Numbered from the stretch's first letter, positions 19,321 through 30,266 are shown. The stretch: DNA of 57,411 nt from Hydrogenophaga sp. (GCA_011391595.1 JAABQG010000019.1:1-57411), one strand, 5' to 3'. A program made the numbers and translations. The notes: a model not told the origin generated them from the sequence alone.

Positions 19321-20529
19321 TTACCTTGCGCCGTGCAGGGTCAACTTGCCGGCCATCCACAAGGAGGCAAGGCTGGCGCAGCCTCCGACAACGGCCGCCA
19401 TCCAGTAGTTCTGCACCATGCCTTGAGGATCGCGCTGGATGATCAAGCCGCCCACAAACGCCGCCAGGCCCATGGCTGCAGACTGAACCGACGCGTTGAG
19501 GGTCATGAAAGTCCCTCGCAACTGAGGGTCTGCAGCCGCGGTCACGATCGCCATGCCGGGAATCATGCGCCCGCTCATGCAGGTAAACAGCAGGGTCGAT
19601 ACCACCAGCACGGCCCAGAGCGGTGCCCTGCCCAGCAGGCTGGTCGCCAGCAACGGAACGATCATGGCAATGGCCATCAGGCGAAAGGTCTCCACCTTGC
19701 CCTTGCGGTCGGTCATGCGGCCAAAGAGGCGCGCTGTGAAAAGTGTTACGACGCCACCGCAGAGGTAGATGTAAGGAATTTCCTCTGCGGCCAGCCCCAC
19801 ATTGGTCCGCATGAAGATCGTGATGTACGGAATGACGGTGAACCCGGCAAACATCATCAGGCCAGAAAAAGCAAAGGCCTTGAGATGATTGACATCCACC
19901 AGCACCCGTCTGATGCCACCCAGGACGGATCGCCCGGCCTGATCGGCGAGATGATGCCCAAGGCTGGGCAAGGTCCAGGTTGCCATCAGGCCGAGCAGGG
20001 CGCACAAGGCGGCAATGCCGAAAAATGGCGCATGCCAGCTCAAATGTGCCGCCAGGAAAAGCCCCAGCGGGACACCCGCCACCGTCGCCACAGAAAAAGA
20101 GGTCATCACTACGCCCATGGCACGCCCGCGACGGGCAAACGGAATCACATCGCCGACGATGGTTTGCGACAGGGCCGAGAGCACACCTCCAAAGATGCCG
20201 GCCGCAACCCGCGCCGTCATCAGCAGGCCATAGGTTGAGGCCAGACCGCAGGCCAGCGTGGCCAGCGCGAACAGCGCATACAGCACCAGCAGAAGCCGCT
20301 TGCGGTCAAACCGGTCAATATAGGTGGATGCCGCCAGGCCCGAAACACCCGCCGCCAGCGTGTAGGCCGAGACCAGCAAACCGAATTGCGCGTCCGTGAT
20401 CTGAAAGATCTCTGTGAACTGAGGCCCCAGAGGCATCATGATCATGAAATCGAGAATGTGGGTTAACTGCACGCCGGCCAGCGTGAGCAGCAACCACAGT
20501 TCACGCCGGGGCGAAAGTGCTTGGGGCAT
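19321..20529 (-). CDS. MFS transporter (AraJ-like, 12 TM)
   Basis: A major-facilitator protein of 402 residues with about 12 membrane spans. The motif A region between TM2 and TM3 is YIDRFDRKRLLL, and RARGRAMG-like basic residues follow TM4 (PFARRGRAMGVVM). It resembles putative sugar- or drug-efflux permeases. Nothing nearby points to a substrate. It starts at an ATG at 20529 and is divergent from corA across a 269-bp region that holds the corA leader. Confidence 0.82.
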   Translation of the reverse strand: MPQALSPRRELWLLLTLAGVQLTHILDFMIMMPLGPQFTEIFQITDAQFGLLVSAYTLAAGVSGLAASTYIDRFDRKRLLLVLYALFALATLACGLASTYGLLMTARVAAGIFGGVLSALSQTIVGDVIPFARRGRAMGVVMTSFSVATVAGVPLGLFLAAHLSWHAPFFGIAALCALLGLMATWTLPSLGHHLADQAGRSVLGGIRRVLVDVNHLKAFAFSGLMMFAGFTVIPYITIFMRTNVGLAAEEIPYIYLCGGVVTLFTARLFGRMTDRKGKVETFRLMAIAMIVPLLATSLLGRAPLWAVLVVSTLLFTCMSGRMIPGMAIVTAAADPQLRGTFMTLNASVQSAAMGLAAFVGGLIIQRDPQGMVQNYWMAAVVGGCASLASLWMAGKLTLHGAR

Positions 20530-20659
20530 AAGGCTTGAAGAGTGAAGCCCACTCTATCACCCGTCATCGGCGAACCGCCGCGGAGGGGGACATTCCGGCA
20601 TGCGGCATCGCCTGCCTGCGCCCGGTCACTCGACGGCCTGAGGGCTGCGCATGCGGTGC

Positions 20660-20665
20660 GATAAT
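20660..20665 (+). promoter_or_regulatory. Possible -10 element for corA
   Basis: GATAAT matches the sigma-70 -10 consensus at five of six bases. A matching -35 is not clear. If used, the corA transcript would have a leader of roughly 125 nt containing the hairpin at 20719-20753. Confidence 0.3.
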
Positions 20666-20718
20666 TCCAGCTGGATTTCTTTTGGAGCGTATGTCGTGGA
20701 AAACTGTCCAAGTCGGTA

Positions 20719-20753
20719 GCTTTCGACCCCCTTTCTGGTCCGGGGTTGAAAGC
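20719..20753 (+). promoter_or_regulatory. Long stem-loop in the corA leader
   Basis: GCTTTCGACCCC (20719-20730) pairs with GGGGTTGAAAGC (20742-20753) over 12 bp with one G-U pair, leaving an 11-nt loop CTTTCTGGTCC. It ends 45 nt before the corA start codon. No T-run follows, so it is not a simple terminator. Confidence 0.5.
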
Positions 20754-20798
20754 GGAACTCACCATCGCCATCCCCAGACCATCCCAAGGGAGTGAGCC

Positions 20799-21785
20799 AT
20801 GCTCAACATTTTCACGCTCGCCAACGGTCGGCTCTTCCAGGAAGAGATCGAATCGCTCGAAGAATTGTCCCGGTTCCAGCCGATCTGGGTGGACCTTGAG
20901 TCCCCCACCATTGAGGAAAAGCGCTGGATCAAACAGTATTACGGCCTGTCGATTCCTGAAGATGCGATGGCCGAAGACATCGAGGAGTCCGCCCGCTTCT
21001 ACGAGGAAGACAACGGCGAACTGCACATTCGCAGTGACTTTCTCATAGCCGATGACGATGCGCCGCGCCAGGTCCGCGTCGCGTTCATCCTGAACCAGCA
21101 CAACACCGATCTCAAGAGCCGGGGCGTCCTGTTCTCCATCCACGACGAGGATGTTCCGGTGTTTCGACTGCTGCGCATGCGGGCACGCCGGGCGCCAGGC
21201 CTGATTGAAGATGCCAAGGAAGTCCTGCTCAAGCTCTTTGACGCCGACGCCGAGTATTCCGCCGACACGCTTGAAGGCATCTACGATGAACTGGAAAAGG
21301 CCGGCACGCTGGTGCTGGCCGGCGACGTGACCGACGCCATGGCCGGCGAGGTGCTGGGTGCCATCGCCCGCCAGGAAGACATGAACGGCCGTATCCGGCG
21401 CAACATGATGGATACGCGCCGCGCCGTCAGTTTCATGATGCGCAGCAAGATGCTCAATGGCGAACAGTTCGAGGATGCCCGACAACTGCTGCGCGACATC
21501 GACTCGCTGGACTCGCACACGGCGTTCCTGTTCGACAAGATCAACTTCCTGATGGACGCCACGGTCGGCTTCATCAATATCAACCAGAACAAGATCATCA
21601 AGATCTTCTCGGTGGCCAGCGTGGCGTTGCTTCCCCCCACGCTGATCGCCAGCATCTACGGCATGAATTTCCGTTTCATGCCCGAACTGTCGGAATCCTG
21701 GGGTTATCCGTATGCGCTGGCGCTCATGGTGGCGAGCGCCCTGGTGCCCATGTGGTACTTCCGCCGACGCGGCTGGCTGAAGTAA
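20799..21785 (+). CDS. corA: Magnesium/cobalt transporter CorA
   Basis: A divalent cation channel of 328 residues. A large cytoplasmic N-terminal domain (about residues 1-265) is followed by two membrane segments. The signature GMNFRFMPEL lies at the end of TM1, and the protein ends with the basic tail FRRRGWLK. It is a pentameric Mg2+ uptake channel in characterised relatives. The ATG at 20799 is preceded by GGGAG at suitable spacing. It is convergent with mtn. Confidence 0.95.
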   Translation: MLNIFTLANGRLFQEEIESLEELSRFQPIWVDLESPTIEEKRWIKQYYGLSIPEDAMAEDIEESARFYEEDNGELHIRSDFLIADDDAPRQVRVAFILNQHNTDLKSRGVLFSIHDEDVPVFRLLRMRARRAPGLIEDAKEVLLKLFDADAEYSADTLEGIYDELEKAGTLVLAGDVTDAMAGEVLGAIARQEDMNGRIRRNMMDTRRAVSFMMRSKMLNGEQFEDARQLLRDIDSLDSHTAFLFDKINFLMDATVGFININQNKIIKIFSVASVALLPPTLIASIYGMNFRFMPELSESWGYPYALALMVASALVPMWYFRRRGWLK

Positions 21786-21787
21786 GG

Positions 21788-21849
21788 ACCTGGGGCATTG
21801 CGGCCAGACCCGATCAGAATCGGTCGTTGGACGCTATCGTATTTGACTC
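21788..21849 (-). repeat. Repeat A copy 3, supplying the mtn stop codon
   Basis: On the minus strand the core is ATAGC (21837-21833), 17 nt, then GATCGG (21815-21810), a diverged right box. The spacer contains GACCGATTC, shared with copy 7. The TAG inside ATAGC (21836-21834) is the stop codon of mtn. The copy lies in the direction of mtn and in the convergent gap with corA. Confidence 0.6.
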
Positions 21850-22595
21850 AATCTGAAAAAGTTGTCGATGATGCGCCAGCTGTAGCGACTGGCCACCTGA
21901 CGAAGGAATGCCAGAAAATCGACATGCGCCGCGTCGTCGGCCCGGTCCGAGACCGTGCGAACTGCGGCGAACGGAATGCCGTAGTCGCGGCAGACCTGCG
22001 CGAACGGGGCGCCTTCCATCTCCACGGCCAAGGCCTTGGGCAGTGCCTGCTGCAAGACGCGGCATTCGGATGTGGTGGCCACGAAGCGGTCGCCACTGAT
22101 GAGCAGTCCGTGGTGCGATCGGGGAGCGTGCAGACCAAACGTTTCTACCACGCCAGGAAGCAGCACATGGGGTAAATCGGCCAGCGTGGCCTGCACGGCC
22201 CGCCCCAGCGCGGCTGTCAGGCCAGGATCGGCATCGAAAACAGCGATGCCGTAGCCGGGCACCTCATACCGCGGGAACAGGGGCGACACGTCCAGATCGT
22301 GTTGCATGAACTGACTGGCCACGATCACATCACCAACACGCACATCGGCTCCCAGTCCGCCAGCCACCCCCGTAAAAAGGATGCGCCGTACACCAAAATG
22401 CTCGATCAGCACCGTGGCAGTGGTCGCGGCGGCCACCTTGCCAATACCCGAGAGGACAGCCACCACTTCATGGCCATGCAGATGGCCCAGCCAAAATTCG
22501 CGTCCCGCCACAACGGACTTCTGTTCGTCGGGCATCAGTCCGAGCACGGTGGCCAGTTCTTCGTGCATGGCGCTGACAATGGCAGTTCGGTTCAT
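21834..22595 (-). CDS. mtn: 5'-methylthioadenosine/S-adenosylhomocysteine nucleosidase
   Basis: This 253-residue nucleoside-phosphorylase-fold enzyme cleaves adenine from methylthioadenosine and S-adenosylhomocysteine. It starts MNRTAIVSAMHEEL. FTGVAGGLGADVRVGDVIVA is the conserved nucleoside site, AVEMEGA holds the ribose-binding Glu, and TVSDRAD the catalytic Asp. I chose the ATG at 22595. The stop codon TAG comes from a repeat A copy, so the last residues (RLSQIR) may be altered compared with relatives. Confidence 0.93.
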   Translation of the reverse strand: MNRTAIVSAMHEELATVLGLMPDEQKSVVAGREFWLGHLHGHEVVAVLSGIGKVAAATTATVLIEHFGVRRILFTGVAGGLGADVRVGDVIVASQFMQHDLDVSPLFPRYEVPGYGIAVFDADPGLTAALGRAVQATLADLPHVLLPGVVETFGLHAPRSHHGLLISGDRFVATTSECRVLQQALPKALAVEMEGAPFAQVCRDYGIPFAAVRTVSDRADDAAHVDFLAFLRQVASRYSWRIIDNFFRLSQIR

Positions 22596-22606
22596 ATGGA
22601 GTCCAG

Positions 22607-22629
22607 CAAAAAAGCGGCCAAAGCCGCTT
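22607..22629 (-). terminator. Intrinsic terminator of fadD
   Basis: On the minus strand AAGCGGC (22629-22623), a TTTG loop and GCCGCTT (22618-22612) form a perfect 7-bp stem, followed by a T-run reaching 22607. It lies about 20 nt after the fadD stop codon and just before mtn begins. Confidence 0.8.
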
Positions 22630-22648
22630 CTCAAGTGCTTGTAAAGAT

Positions 22649-24328
22649 CTACTTCTTGCCTCTGAGTTCGCGCCGCAAGATCTTGCCGACCGGCGTCTTG
22701 GGCAGTTCGGTGCGAAACTCGATCGTCCGGGGCTGCTTGTAGCCCGTGAGGTTGGCCTTGCAGAACTCGCGCACCCGGGCTTCGGTCAGCGCTGGGTCTT
22801 TCTTGACGATGACCAGCTTGACCGCTTCGCCTGACTTCTCGTCGGCAATGCCCACGGCCGCGCACTCCATGACGCCCGGGCAATCGGAGACGACCTCTTC
22901 CACTTCATTGGGATAGACGTTGAAGCCGCTGACCAGAATCATGTCTTTCTTGCGATCCACGATCTTGAAATAGCCGCGCGCATCCATCACGCCCACGTCG
23001 CCGGTCTTGAAGAAACCATCGGGCGTCATGACCTTGGCGGTCTCGTCGGGGCGCTGCCAGTAGCCCGCCATCACCTGAGGGCCCTTGATGGCGATTTCGC
23101 CGGGCTGCCCCAGGGTGGTCACCTCCACGCCGTCGTCGTCGAGCAGCTTCATGTCGGTGCCGGGCAAGGGCACGCCGATGGTGCCGGTGTATTCGGTGCT
23201 GTTGGTGGGGTTGCAGCTGGCCGAGGGGCTGGTTTCGCTCAGGCCATAACCTTCGCAGATCGGGCAGCCGGTCTTTTCCAGCCAGAGCTTGGCCACTGCG
23301 CCCTGCACGGCGGTGCCGCCGCCCACCGAGACCTTGAGGTGCGACCAGTCGACGGTATTGAAGTCCGGGTGATTGGCCAGCCCGTTGAACAGGGTATTGA
23401 CCGCCGGAAAGCTGTGGATGGTGTGCTTGGAGAGCTCCTTCAGCACGGCCCCCAGGTCGCGCGGGTTGGGGATCAGCACCAGCTTGCCGCCCATGCGCAT
23501 CGACAGCATCATTCCCACCGTGAACGCGAAGATGTGGTACAGCGGCAGGGCGCACACGCCGGTGGTCTGCTCGCCAGCCGGAATCCTGGCCATGACCGGC
23601 TGGTTCCAGACCTCGGACTGCAGCACGTTGGCGATCACGTTGCGGTGCAACAGCACCGCGCCCTTCGAGACCCCCGTGGTGCCGCCGGTGTACTGCAGCA
23701 CGGCGACGTCGTCGGCCTTGACCGCCGGGCTCTTGAAGGGTGCCTTGGTGCCCCGCGCGACGGCTTCGTTGAATCGCACGGCGCCGGGAAGGTTGTAGGC
23801 CGGCACCATCTTCTTGACGTTGCGAACCATGTAGTTGACCAGCGAGCCCTTGAGCAGGCCGAGCTGGTCGCCCATGGCGCACAACACCACATGCTTGACC
23901 GGCGTGTGACCGATGCACTGCTCCAGCGTGGTGGCGAAGTTCTCGATGATCACGATGGCCTTGGCGCCGGAATCCTTGAGCTGATGCTCCAGCTCGCGCG
24001 GCGTGTAAAGCGGATTGACGTTGACCACCACCAGCCCGGCGCGCAGGATGGCGGCCACCGCCACCGGATACTGCGGCACGTTCGGCATCATGATCGCGAC
24101 CCGGTCTCCCTTGTTCAGGCCCAGGCCCTGCAGATAGGCAGCGAAGGCGCGGCTCAGGCTGTCGGTCTGGGCATAGGAGACGTTCTTGCCCATGAAGCTG
24201 TAGGCGGTGCGGCTGGCGTATTTCTTGAAACTCTCTTCCATCAAGGCCACCAGCGATGGGTACTGGGCTGCGTCAATGTCCGCTGGCACTCCTTCGGGGT
24301 AACTGCTCAGCCAGATGCGATCGGTCAT
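22649..24328 (-). CDS. fadD: Long-chain fatty acid-CoA ligase
   Basis: An AMP-forming acyl-CoA synthetase of 559 residues that activates long-chain fatty acids at the inner membrane for beta-oxidation. The P-loop is YTGGTTGVSKGAVLLHRN. Adenylation motifs are EGYGLSETSP and FFKTGDVG, followed by the fatty-acid signature region DRKKDMILVSGFNVYPNEVE. The catalytic lysine lies in TPVGKILRREL. A strong terminator follows. It appears monocistronic, with a 177-bp gap to pntB. Confidence 0.93.
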   Translation of the reverse strand: MTDRIWLSSYPEGVPADIDAAQYPSLVALMEESFKKYASRTAYSFMGKNVSYAQTDSLSRAFAAYLQGLGLNKGDRVAIMMPNVPQYPVAVAAILRAGLVVVNVNPLYTPRELEHQLKDSGAKAIVIIENFATTLEQCIGHTPVKHVVLCAMGDQLGLLKGSLVNYMVRNVKKMVPAYNLPGAVRFNEAVARGTKAPFKSPAVKADDVAVLQYTGGTTGVSKGAVLLHRNVIANVLQSEVWNQPVMARIPAGEQTTGVCALPLYHIFAFTVGMMLSMRMGGKLVLIPNPRDLGAVLKELSKHTIHSFPAVNTLFNGLANHPDFNTVDWSHLKVSVGGGTAVQGAVAKLWLEKTGCPICEGYGLSETSPSASCNPTNSTEYTGTIGVPLPGTDMKLLDDDGVEVTTLGQPGEIAIKGPQVMAGYWQRPDETAKVMTPDGFFKTGDVGVMDARGYFKIVDRKKDMILVSGFNVYPNEVEEVVSDCPGVMECAAVGIADEKSGEAVKLVIVKKDPALTEARVREFCKANLTGYKQPRTIEFRTELPKTPVGKILRRELRGKK

Positions 24329-24455
24329 TCAAACGACTCCATGCTTGTATGTAAAACCGCGTATTCTGTCTCGAAACTGACAGGATGATTCGTATGTTTT
24401 CCCTAATCAACGCGAAGCCGGCGCCACGCGAGGCAAAACGGCGGCCAGCCCAAAG

Positions 24456-24483
24456 TAAAGAGGACTCTTGCGAGTCCTCTTTA
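24456..24483. terminator. Perfect 12-bp inverted repeat after pntB
   Basis: TAAAGAGGACTC and GAGTCCTCTTTA are exact inverted repeats around TTGC. The element lies 23 nt after the pntB stop codon on the minus strand and should act as its terminator, although no long T-run follows beyond the stem. Confidence 0.7.
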
Positions 24484-24505
24484 CAGGGTCAAATCCTGGC
24501 GCCCT

Positions 24506-25924
24506 TCAGGACTTCAGCGCCGTCAGAACCTCGTCCAGCATCTTCTTGGCGTCGCCAAACAACATGCGGTTGTTCTCTTTGTAGAACAGCGGGTTGTCGA
24601 CCCCGGCGTAACCCGAGGCCATGCTGCGCTTCATGACGATGGAGGTCTTGGCTTTCCAGACTTCGAGTACCGGCATGCCGGCAATGGGGCTGGTCGGGTC
24701 GTCCTGCGCGCCGGGGTTCACGATGTCGTTGGCGCCGATCACCATGACCACATCGGTCTTCGGGAAATCGTCGTTGAGTTCGTCCATCTCGAACACGATG
24801 TCGTACGGTACCTTGGCCTCGGCCAGCAGCACGTTCATGTGACCGGGCATGCGACCCGCCACCGGGTGAATGCCGAAGCGAACATTGACGCCTTTCTCAC
24901 GCAGGTGCCGGGTGATCTCGAACACGGTGTGCTGCGCCTGCGCCACGGCCATGCCGTAACCCGGAACGATCACCACGCTCTTGGCTTCGCGCAGCAGTTC
25001 TGACGTCTCGGTGGCGCTGATCGGGGTGACTTCGCCTGCAGGTTGCGCCGCATCGCCGGCCGGCTTGGGTGCCGCGCTGGCGGTGCCGAACCCGCCCGCA
25101 ATCACGCTGATGAAGCTGCGCGCCATGGCCTTGCACATGATGTACGACAGGATCGCGCCGCTGGAGCCCACCAGGGCGCCAGTCACGATCAGCAGGTCGT
25201 TCGACAGCATGAAGCCGGTCGCCGCCGCCGCCCAGCCCGAGTAGCTGTTGAGCATGGACACCACCACCGGCATGTCGGCGCCGCCGATGGCCATCACCAT
25301 GTGGACGCCGAACAGCAGCGCGATCACGGTCATCACGATCAGCGGTGTCATGCCTTCGGCGATGCTGTGGGCATTCATGAACTCGCGCCCGAACCAGATC
25401 ACCACCAGAAGGCCGGCCAGATTCAGCCAGTGACGCCCCGGCAGCAACATCGGGTTGCCGCTGATGCGCCCGGACAGCTTGCCAAAGGCGATGACGGAGC
25501 CGGAGAAGGTGACCGCGCCAATCAGGATGCCGACGTAGATTTCCATTTCGTGAATGGACTTGGCCGCGCCGGTGAACCCCTTGGACGCCTCCGGGTCGAT
25601 GTAGGTGGCAACGCCGACCAGCATCGCGGCCAGGCCGACCATGCTGTGCATCAGCGCGACCAACTCGGGCATCTGGGTCATCTGCACGGTGCGGGCCGCA
25701 TACAGGCCGATGGTGCCGCCAATGAGCATGGCGCCGATGATCCAGGGAATGCCGGCCAGGGTGACCTGCGGGCCAAAAATCGTGGCCAGCACCGCGATCG
25801 CCATGCCGACGATGCCATAGAGGTTGCCGCGCAGGGCGGTTTCCTGGTTGGACAGGCCGCCCAGGCTCAGGATGAAAAGAATCGTCGCGCCGATGTAGGC
25901 GACAGCTGCCAGTTCGATAGACAT
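24506..25924 (-). CDS. pntB: NAD(P) transhydrogenase subunit beta
   Basis: A membrane subunit of 472 residues of the proton-translocating transhydrogenase that makes NADPH from NADH using the proton gradient. The first 260 residues hold about nine membrane spans. The C-terminal NADP(H) domain has [32 protein letters not shown] and [12 protein letters not shown]. It follows pntA by 12 bp and has a perfect inverted repeat as terminator. Confidence 0.96.
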   Translation of the reverse strand: MSIELAAVAYIGATILFILSLGGLSNQETALRGNLYGIVGMAIAVLATIFGPQVTLAGIPWIIGAMLIGGTIGLYAARTVQMTQMPELVALMHSMVGLAAMLVGVATYIDPEASKGFTGAAKSIHEMEIYVGILIGAVTFSGSVIAFGKLSGRISGNPMLLPGRHWLNLAGLLVVIWFGREFMNAHSIAEGMTPLIVMTVIALLFGVHMVMAIGGADMPVVVSMLNSYSGWAAAATGFMLSNDLLIVTGALVGSSGAILSYIMCKAMARSFISVIAGGFGTASAAPKPAGDAAQPAGEVTPISATETSELLREAKSVVIVPGYGMAVAQAQHTVFEITRHLREKGVNVRFGIHPVAGRMPGHMNVLLAEAKVPYDIVFEMDELNDDFPKTDVVMVIGANDIVNPGAQDDPTSPIAGMPVLEVWKAKTSIVMKRSMASGYAGVDNPLFYKENNRMLFGDAKKMLDEVLTALKS

Positions 25925-25936
25925 GAATCGCCCCTC

Positions 25937-27601
<1,665 letters not shown>

Positions 27602-27766
27602 GAAGCGACTCCTCGACTTTGTTATTGCGGCAGTCCGTAAGGCCTCTTGCGTGGCAATCAGGGCGGACGCTCTGCGCCCGAAAGCTTAACTGAAATTGCC
27701 GATGCTCCGGGCTGGGCTAACCATGACATGGATCAACGAAACCGCATTCCCACATAATCACGCGCC

Positions 27767-28267
27767 ATGAACAAGCGCTGGAAACCGAACGTCACCGTCG
27801 CCGCGATCATCGAACATGAGGGCCGTTTCATGCTGGTCGAGGAGCACACCAGTGACGGCTTGCGCCTGAACAATCCGGCCGGTCACCTGGACCACGGCGA
27901 ATCCCCGGTCCAGGCCTGCGCGCGCGAGGCGCTGGAGGAAACGGCGCACGCCTTCACGCCCTCGGCGCTGGTCGGCGTGTACCTGTCCCGCGTGCCGCGC
28001 GTGGCGACCGGCGAGGACATCACCTACCTGCGCTTCGCCTTTGCCGGCGATCTGGGCGCCTTCGACGCACAACGCCCACTGGACGACGGCATCGTGCGCA
28101 CGCTGTGGATGACTCCCGACGAGGTGCGCGCCAGCGCCGCGCGCCACCGCAGCCCGCTGGTGCTGCGCTGCATCGAGGACCATCTGGCCGGCCAGCGTTA
28201 TCCGCTTTCGCTGATCCACGCCGATGTAGCCGCAACCCGCACTCTGCCCGGCACTCTGCCAGTCTGA
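27767..28267 (+). CDS. Nudix hydrolase, NudJ-like
   Basis: A cytoplasmic pyrophosphohydrolase of 166 residues. The Nudix box is complete: GHLDHGESPVQACAREALEE, with the REALEET metal-binding helix at about residues 44-66. The protein resembles NudJ phosphatases acting on nucleotides or thiamine pyrophosphate precursors. The C-terminus (HADVAATRTLPGTLPV) looks unrelated to the family core. The gene is divergent from pntA. It ends just before the remains of a LysR gene on the opposite strand, so its 3' end may have been altered by the same deletion. Confidence 0.85.
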   Translation: MNKRWKPNVTVAAIIEHEGRFMLVEEHTSDGLRLNNPAGHLDHGESPVQACAREALEETAHAFTPSALVGVYLSRVPRVATGEDITYLRFAFAGDLGAFDAQRPLDDGIVRTLWMTPDEVRASAARHRSPLVLRCIEDHLAGQRYPLSLIHADVAATRTLPGTLPV

Positions 28268-28304
28268 CCGGCCAGAACCAGGGCGCCCTGCGGCCCTCGC
28301 GGCC

Positions 28305-28385
28305 TCATGGGCTGCGGAGCCTCGCGCCGCTGATGCTGCCGAGTTCGACCACCCGCTCAAAATACCGCAGTTGCCTCAGTTCCAT
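28305..28385 (-). pseudogene. Remnant of a LysR-family regulator gene (first ~21 codons)
   Basis: Reading the minus strand from the ATG at 28385 gives MELRQLRYFERVVELGSISG, the start of a LysR helix-turn-helix domain. After about 21 codons the similarity stops and a TGA closes the frame at 28305, after residues ARLRSP. No further LysR sequence is visible in any frame beyond this, because the Nudix gene lies there. This is a gene decayed by deletion, not a functional small protein. Confidence 0.7.
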
Positions 28386-28455
28386 GCCTGCTCCGCCGCT
28401 GTAGAGCGGTCATCATGGCACACAATACGGGCATCTTTTTACCGGAATAACAGCC

Positions 28456-28926
28456 ATGAAGATCAGCGCCAATACCGTCGTGACACTGGACTATGAGGTC
28501 AAGGACCCGCAGCACGAAATGGTCGATCCTGGAGAGCGTCCCTTGGTTTACCTGCATGGCAGCGGCGGCATTTTCCCGAAACTGGAGGCCGCGCTGACCG
28601 GCAAGGCCGTGGGCGACGCGCTCGAGGTCCATCTGGAGCCCGAGGACGCCTTCGGCGAGTACGACGACGAACTGGTGACCACGGAGCTGCTGGAAAACCT
28701 GCCCGAAGGCGTGGTCGTTGGGATGCAGCTGGAAGGCACGGGCGATCACGGCACGCACATCATGAGCATCACGGAAATCGATGAAGGCAAAGCCGTGCTC
28801 GACGGCAACCATCCGCTGGCCGGTCTGGCCCTGGTGTTTGCGTGCACCGTGAGCGCCGTCCGAACGGCCACGCCCGAGGAACTGGAACACGGCCACGCGC
28901 ATGGAGACGGTGGGCACCCTCACTGA
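28456..28926 (+). CDS. slyD: FKBP-type peptidyl-prolyl isomerase, SlyD-like
   Basis: A 156-residue cytoplasmic prolyl isomerase and chaperone. It starts ISANTVVTLDYEVKD and has LVYLHGSGGIFPKLEAAL. The insert-in-flap domain (about residues 70-125) is characteristic of SlyD. The His-rich tail (HGHAHGDGGHPH) can bind nickel but is much shorter than in E. coli SlyD. It stands alone, with a clear gap on both sides. Confidence 0.92.
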   Translation: MKISANTVVTLDYEVKDPQHEMVDPGERPLVYLHGSGGIFPKLEAALTGKAVGDALEVHLEPEDAFGEYDDELVTTELLENLPEGVVVGMQLEGTGDHGTHIMSITEIDEGKAVLDGNHPLAGLALVFACTVSAVRTATPEELEHGHAHGDGGHPH

Positions 28927-29041
28927 TCGGTGAGAAAAAGTACGACCTCCCGGCAGATTGCAAAGCCTTTGCGGGAACGAACAGGCGGTGCAGCTCCAAA
29001 ACAATGGGGACGAAGCCCCGCAAGCGGTTCCAGGTTGGAAT

Positions 29042-29103
29042 AGATAGACTTTTTGTCGCCTGTCCAGCGTCAATTGATCGTTGTTAGCTACAGAAAATAG
29101 AGC
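29042..29103 (-). repeat. Repeat A copy 4, after the ATP-type phosphofructokinase gene
   Basis: On the minus strand the core is GTAGC (29091-29087), 17 nt, CGCTGG (29069-29064), followed by ACAGGCGACAAAAA. It begins 19 nt after the stop codon of the phosphofructokinase gene ending at 29111 and runs in the same direction. The rest of the 184-bp gap between slyD and this gene holds nothing else that I recognise. Confidence 0.7.
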
Positions 29104-29110
29104 AATCTAT

Positions 29111-30220
29111 TCAGTCGCCCAAAACGATACCCAGGTCCCGCGCGGTCTGCAGGGTGTCGCAGTCCAGCGGCACGCCCTTCATGCGGCCGGCGACTTCTTC
29201 CAGCGCCACATAGTTCACGTTGGGGAAGGCCAGCGCCACCATGATGCCGGATTCCCCCTCGCCCAGCGCCCGCACGGCAGCGGTTCCGAAGCGCATGGCG
29301 GCGAGCCGGTCGAACGAGGTCGGGCTGCCACCGCGCAGCAGGTGGCCGAGCACCACCACGCGCGTGTCCTTGCCGGTGCGGTCCTGAATGGCCTTGCCGA
29401 TGCGCTCGCCAATGCCGCCCAGGCGCTCGGCGTGGCCGATCTCCGCCGCCTCCACGACTTCCCTCTGGCCGTGTACCGGCTCGGCACCCTCGGCGACCAT
29501 GACGATGGTGTAGGGGTGACCCTCCACGTCGCGGCTGACGACCTTGGCAGCCACCTTGTCGATGTCGAAGGGAACCTCCGGAATCAGCACCACATGCGCA
29601 CTGCCGGCAATGCCCGTATGCAGCGCGATCCAGCCGGCGTAGCGCCCCATCACCTCCACGACCATCACGCGCTGATGGCTCTCGGCCGTGCTGTGCAGTC
29701 GGTCCAGGCACTCGGTGGCAAAGGCCACGGCGGTGTCGAAGCCGAAGGTGGTGAAGGTCTTGTCCAGGTCGTTGTCGATGGTCTTGGGCACGCCCACCAC
29801 ACGCAGGCCTTTCTGGTGCAGCGCGTGGGCGATGGTGAGCGAGCCGTCGCCCCCAATGGACACCAGCGCATCGATTTCCTTCATCGCGAAGTAGTCGAGG
29901 ATTTCACCCGAGCGATCCACGTCTTTCGTGGTGCCGTCGGGCATCTTCATCGGGAAATGCAGCGGATTGCCCTTGTTGGTGGTGCCCAGGATGGTGCCGC
30001 CCAGGTGGGCAATGCCGTGCACCCGTTCCTTGGTGAGGCGGAAAACCCCGCCATTCGGATAGCGTTCGGGGAACAGGATGCCGTTGAAGCCGTCACGGAT
30101 GCCGTAGCACTCCCAGCCCCGATTGACCGCCGCGACGACGACCGAGTGGATCACGGCATTGAGACCCGGGGCGTCGCCCCCGCCGGTGCACACCGCAATG
30201 CGTCGAATGTTGCTGGACAT
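29111..30220 (-). CDS. 6-phosphofructokinase, probably ATP-dependent
   Basis: A PFK-family enzyme of 369 residues. The nucleotide site is CTGGGDAPGLN near the N-terminus, the phosphoryl-donor site is SIGGDGSLTIAH, and the catalytic loop is VPKTIDNDLDKTF. In this family Gly after GGD favours ATP, while Asp there favours pyrophosphate. The Lys in PKTIDND is seen in both subclasses of group III enzymes. I therefore infer ATP use. I chose the ATG at 30220 (GAGGAG upstream). It lies 46 bp after a second, pyrophosphate-type PFK gene. Confidence 0.88.
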   Translation of the reverse strand: MSSNIRRIAVCTGGGDAPGLNAVIHSVVVAAVNRGWECYGIRDGFNGILFPERYPNGGVFRLTKERVHGIAHLGGTILGTTNKGNPLHFPMKMPDGTTKDVDRSGEILDYFAMKEIDALVSIGGDGSLTIAHALHQKGLRVVGVPKTIDNDLDKTFTTFGFDTAVAFATECLDRLHSTAESHQRVMVVEVMGRYAGWIALHTGIAGSAHVVLIPEVPFDIDKVAAKVVSRDVEGHPYTIVMVAEGAEPVHGQREVVEAAEIGHAERLGGIGERIGKAIQDRTGKDTRVVVLGHLLRGGSPTSFDRLAAMRFGTAAVRALGEGESGIMVALAFPNVNYVALEEVAGRMKGVPLDCDTLQTARDLGIVLGD

Positions 30221-30266
30221 GAAAGCTCTCCTCGGGAAATCGGTGGTTCGAAATCGGAAACCGGTG

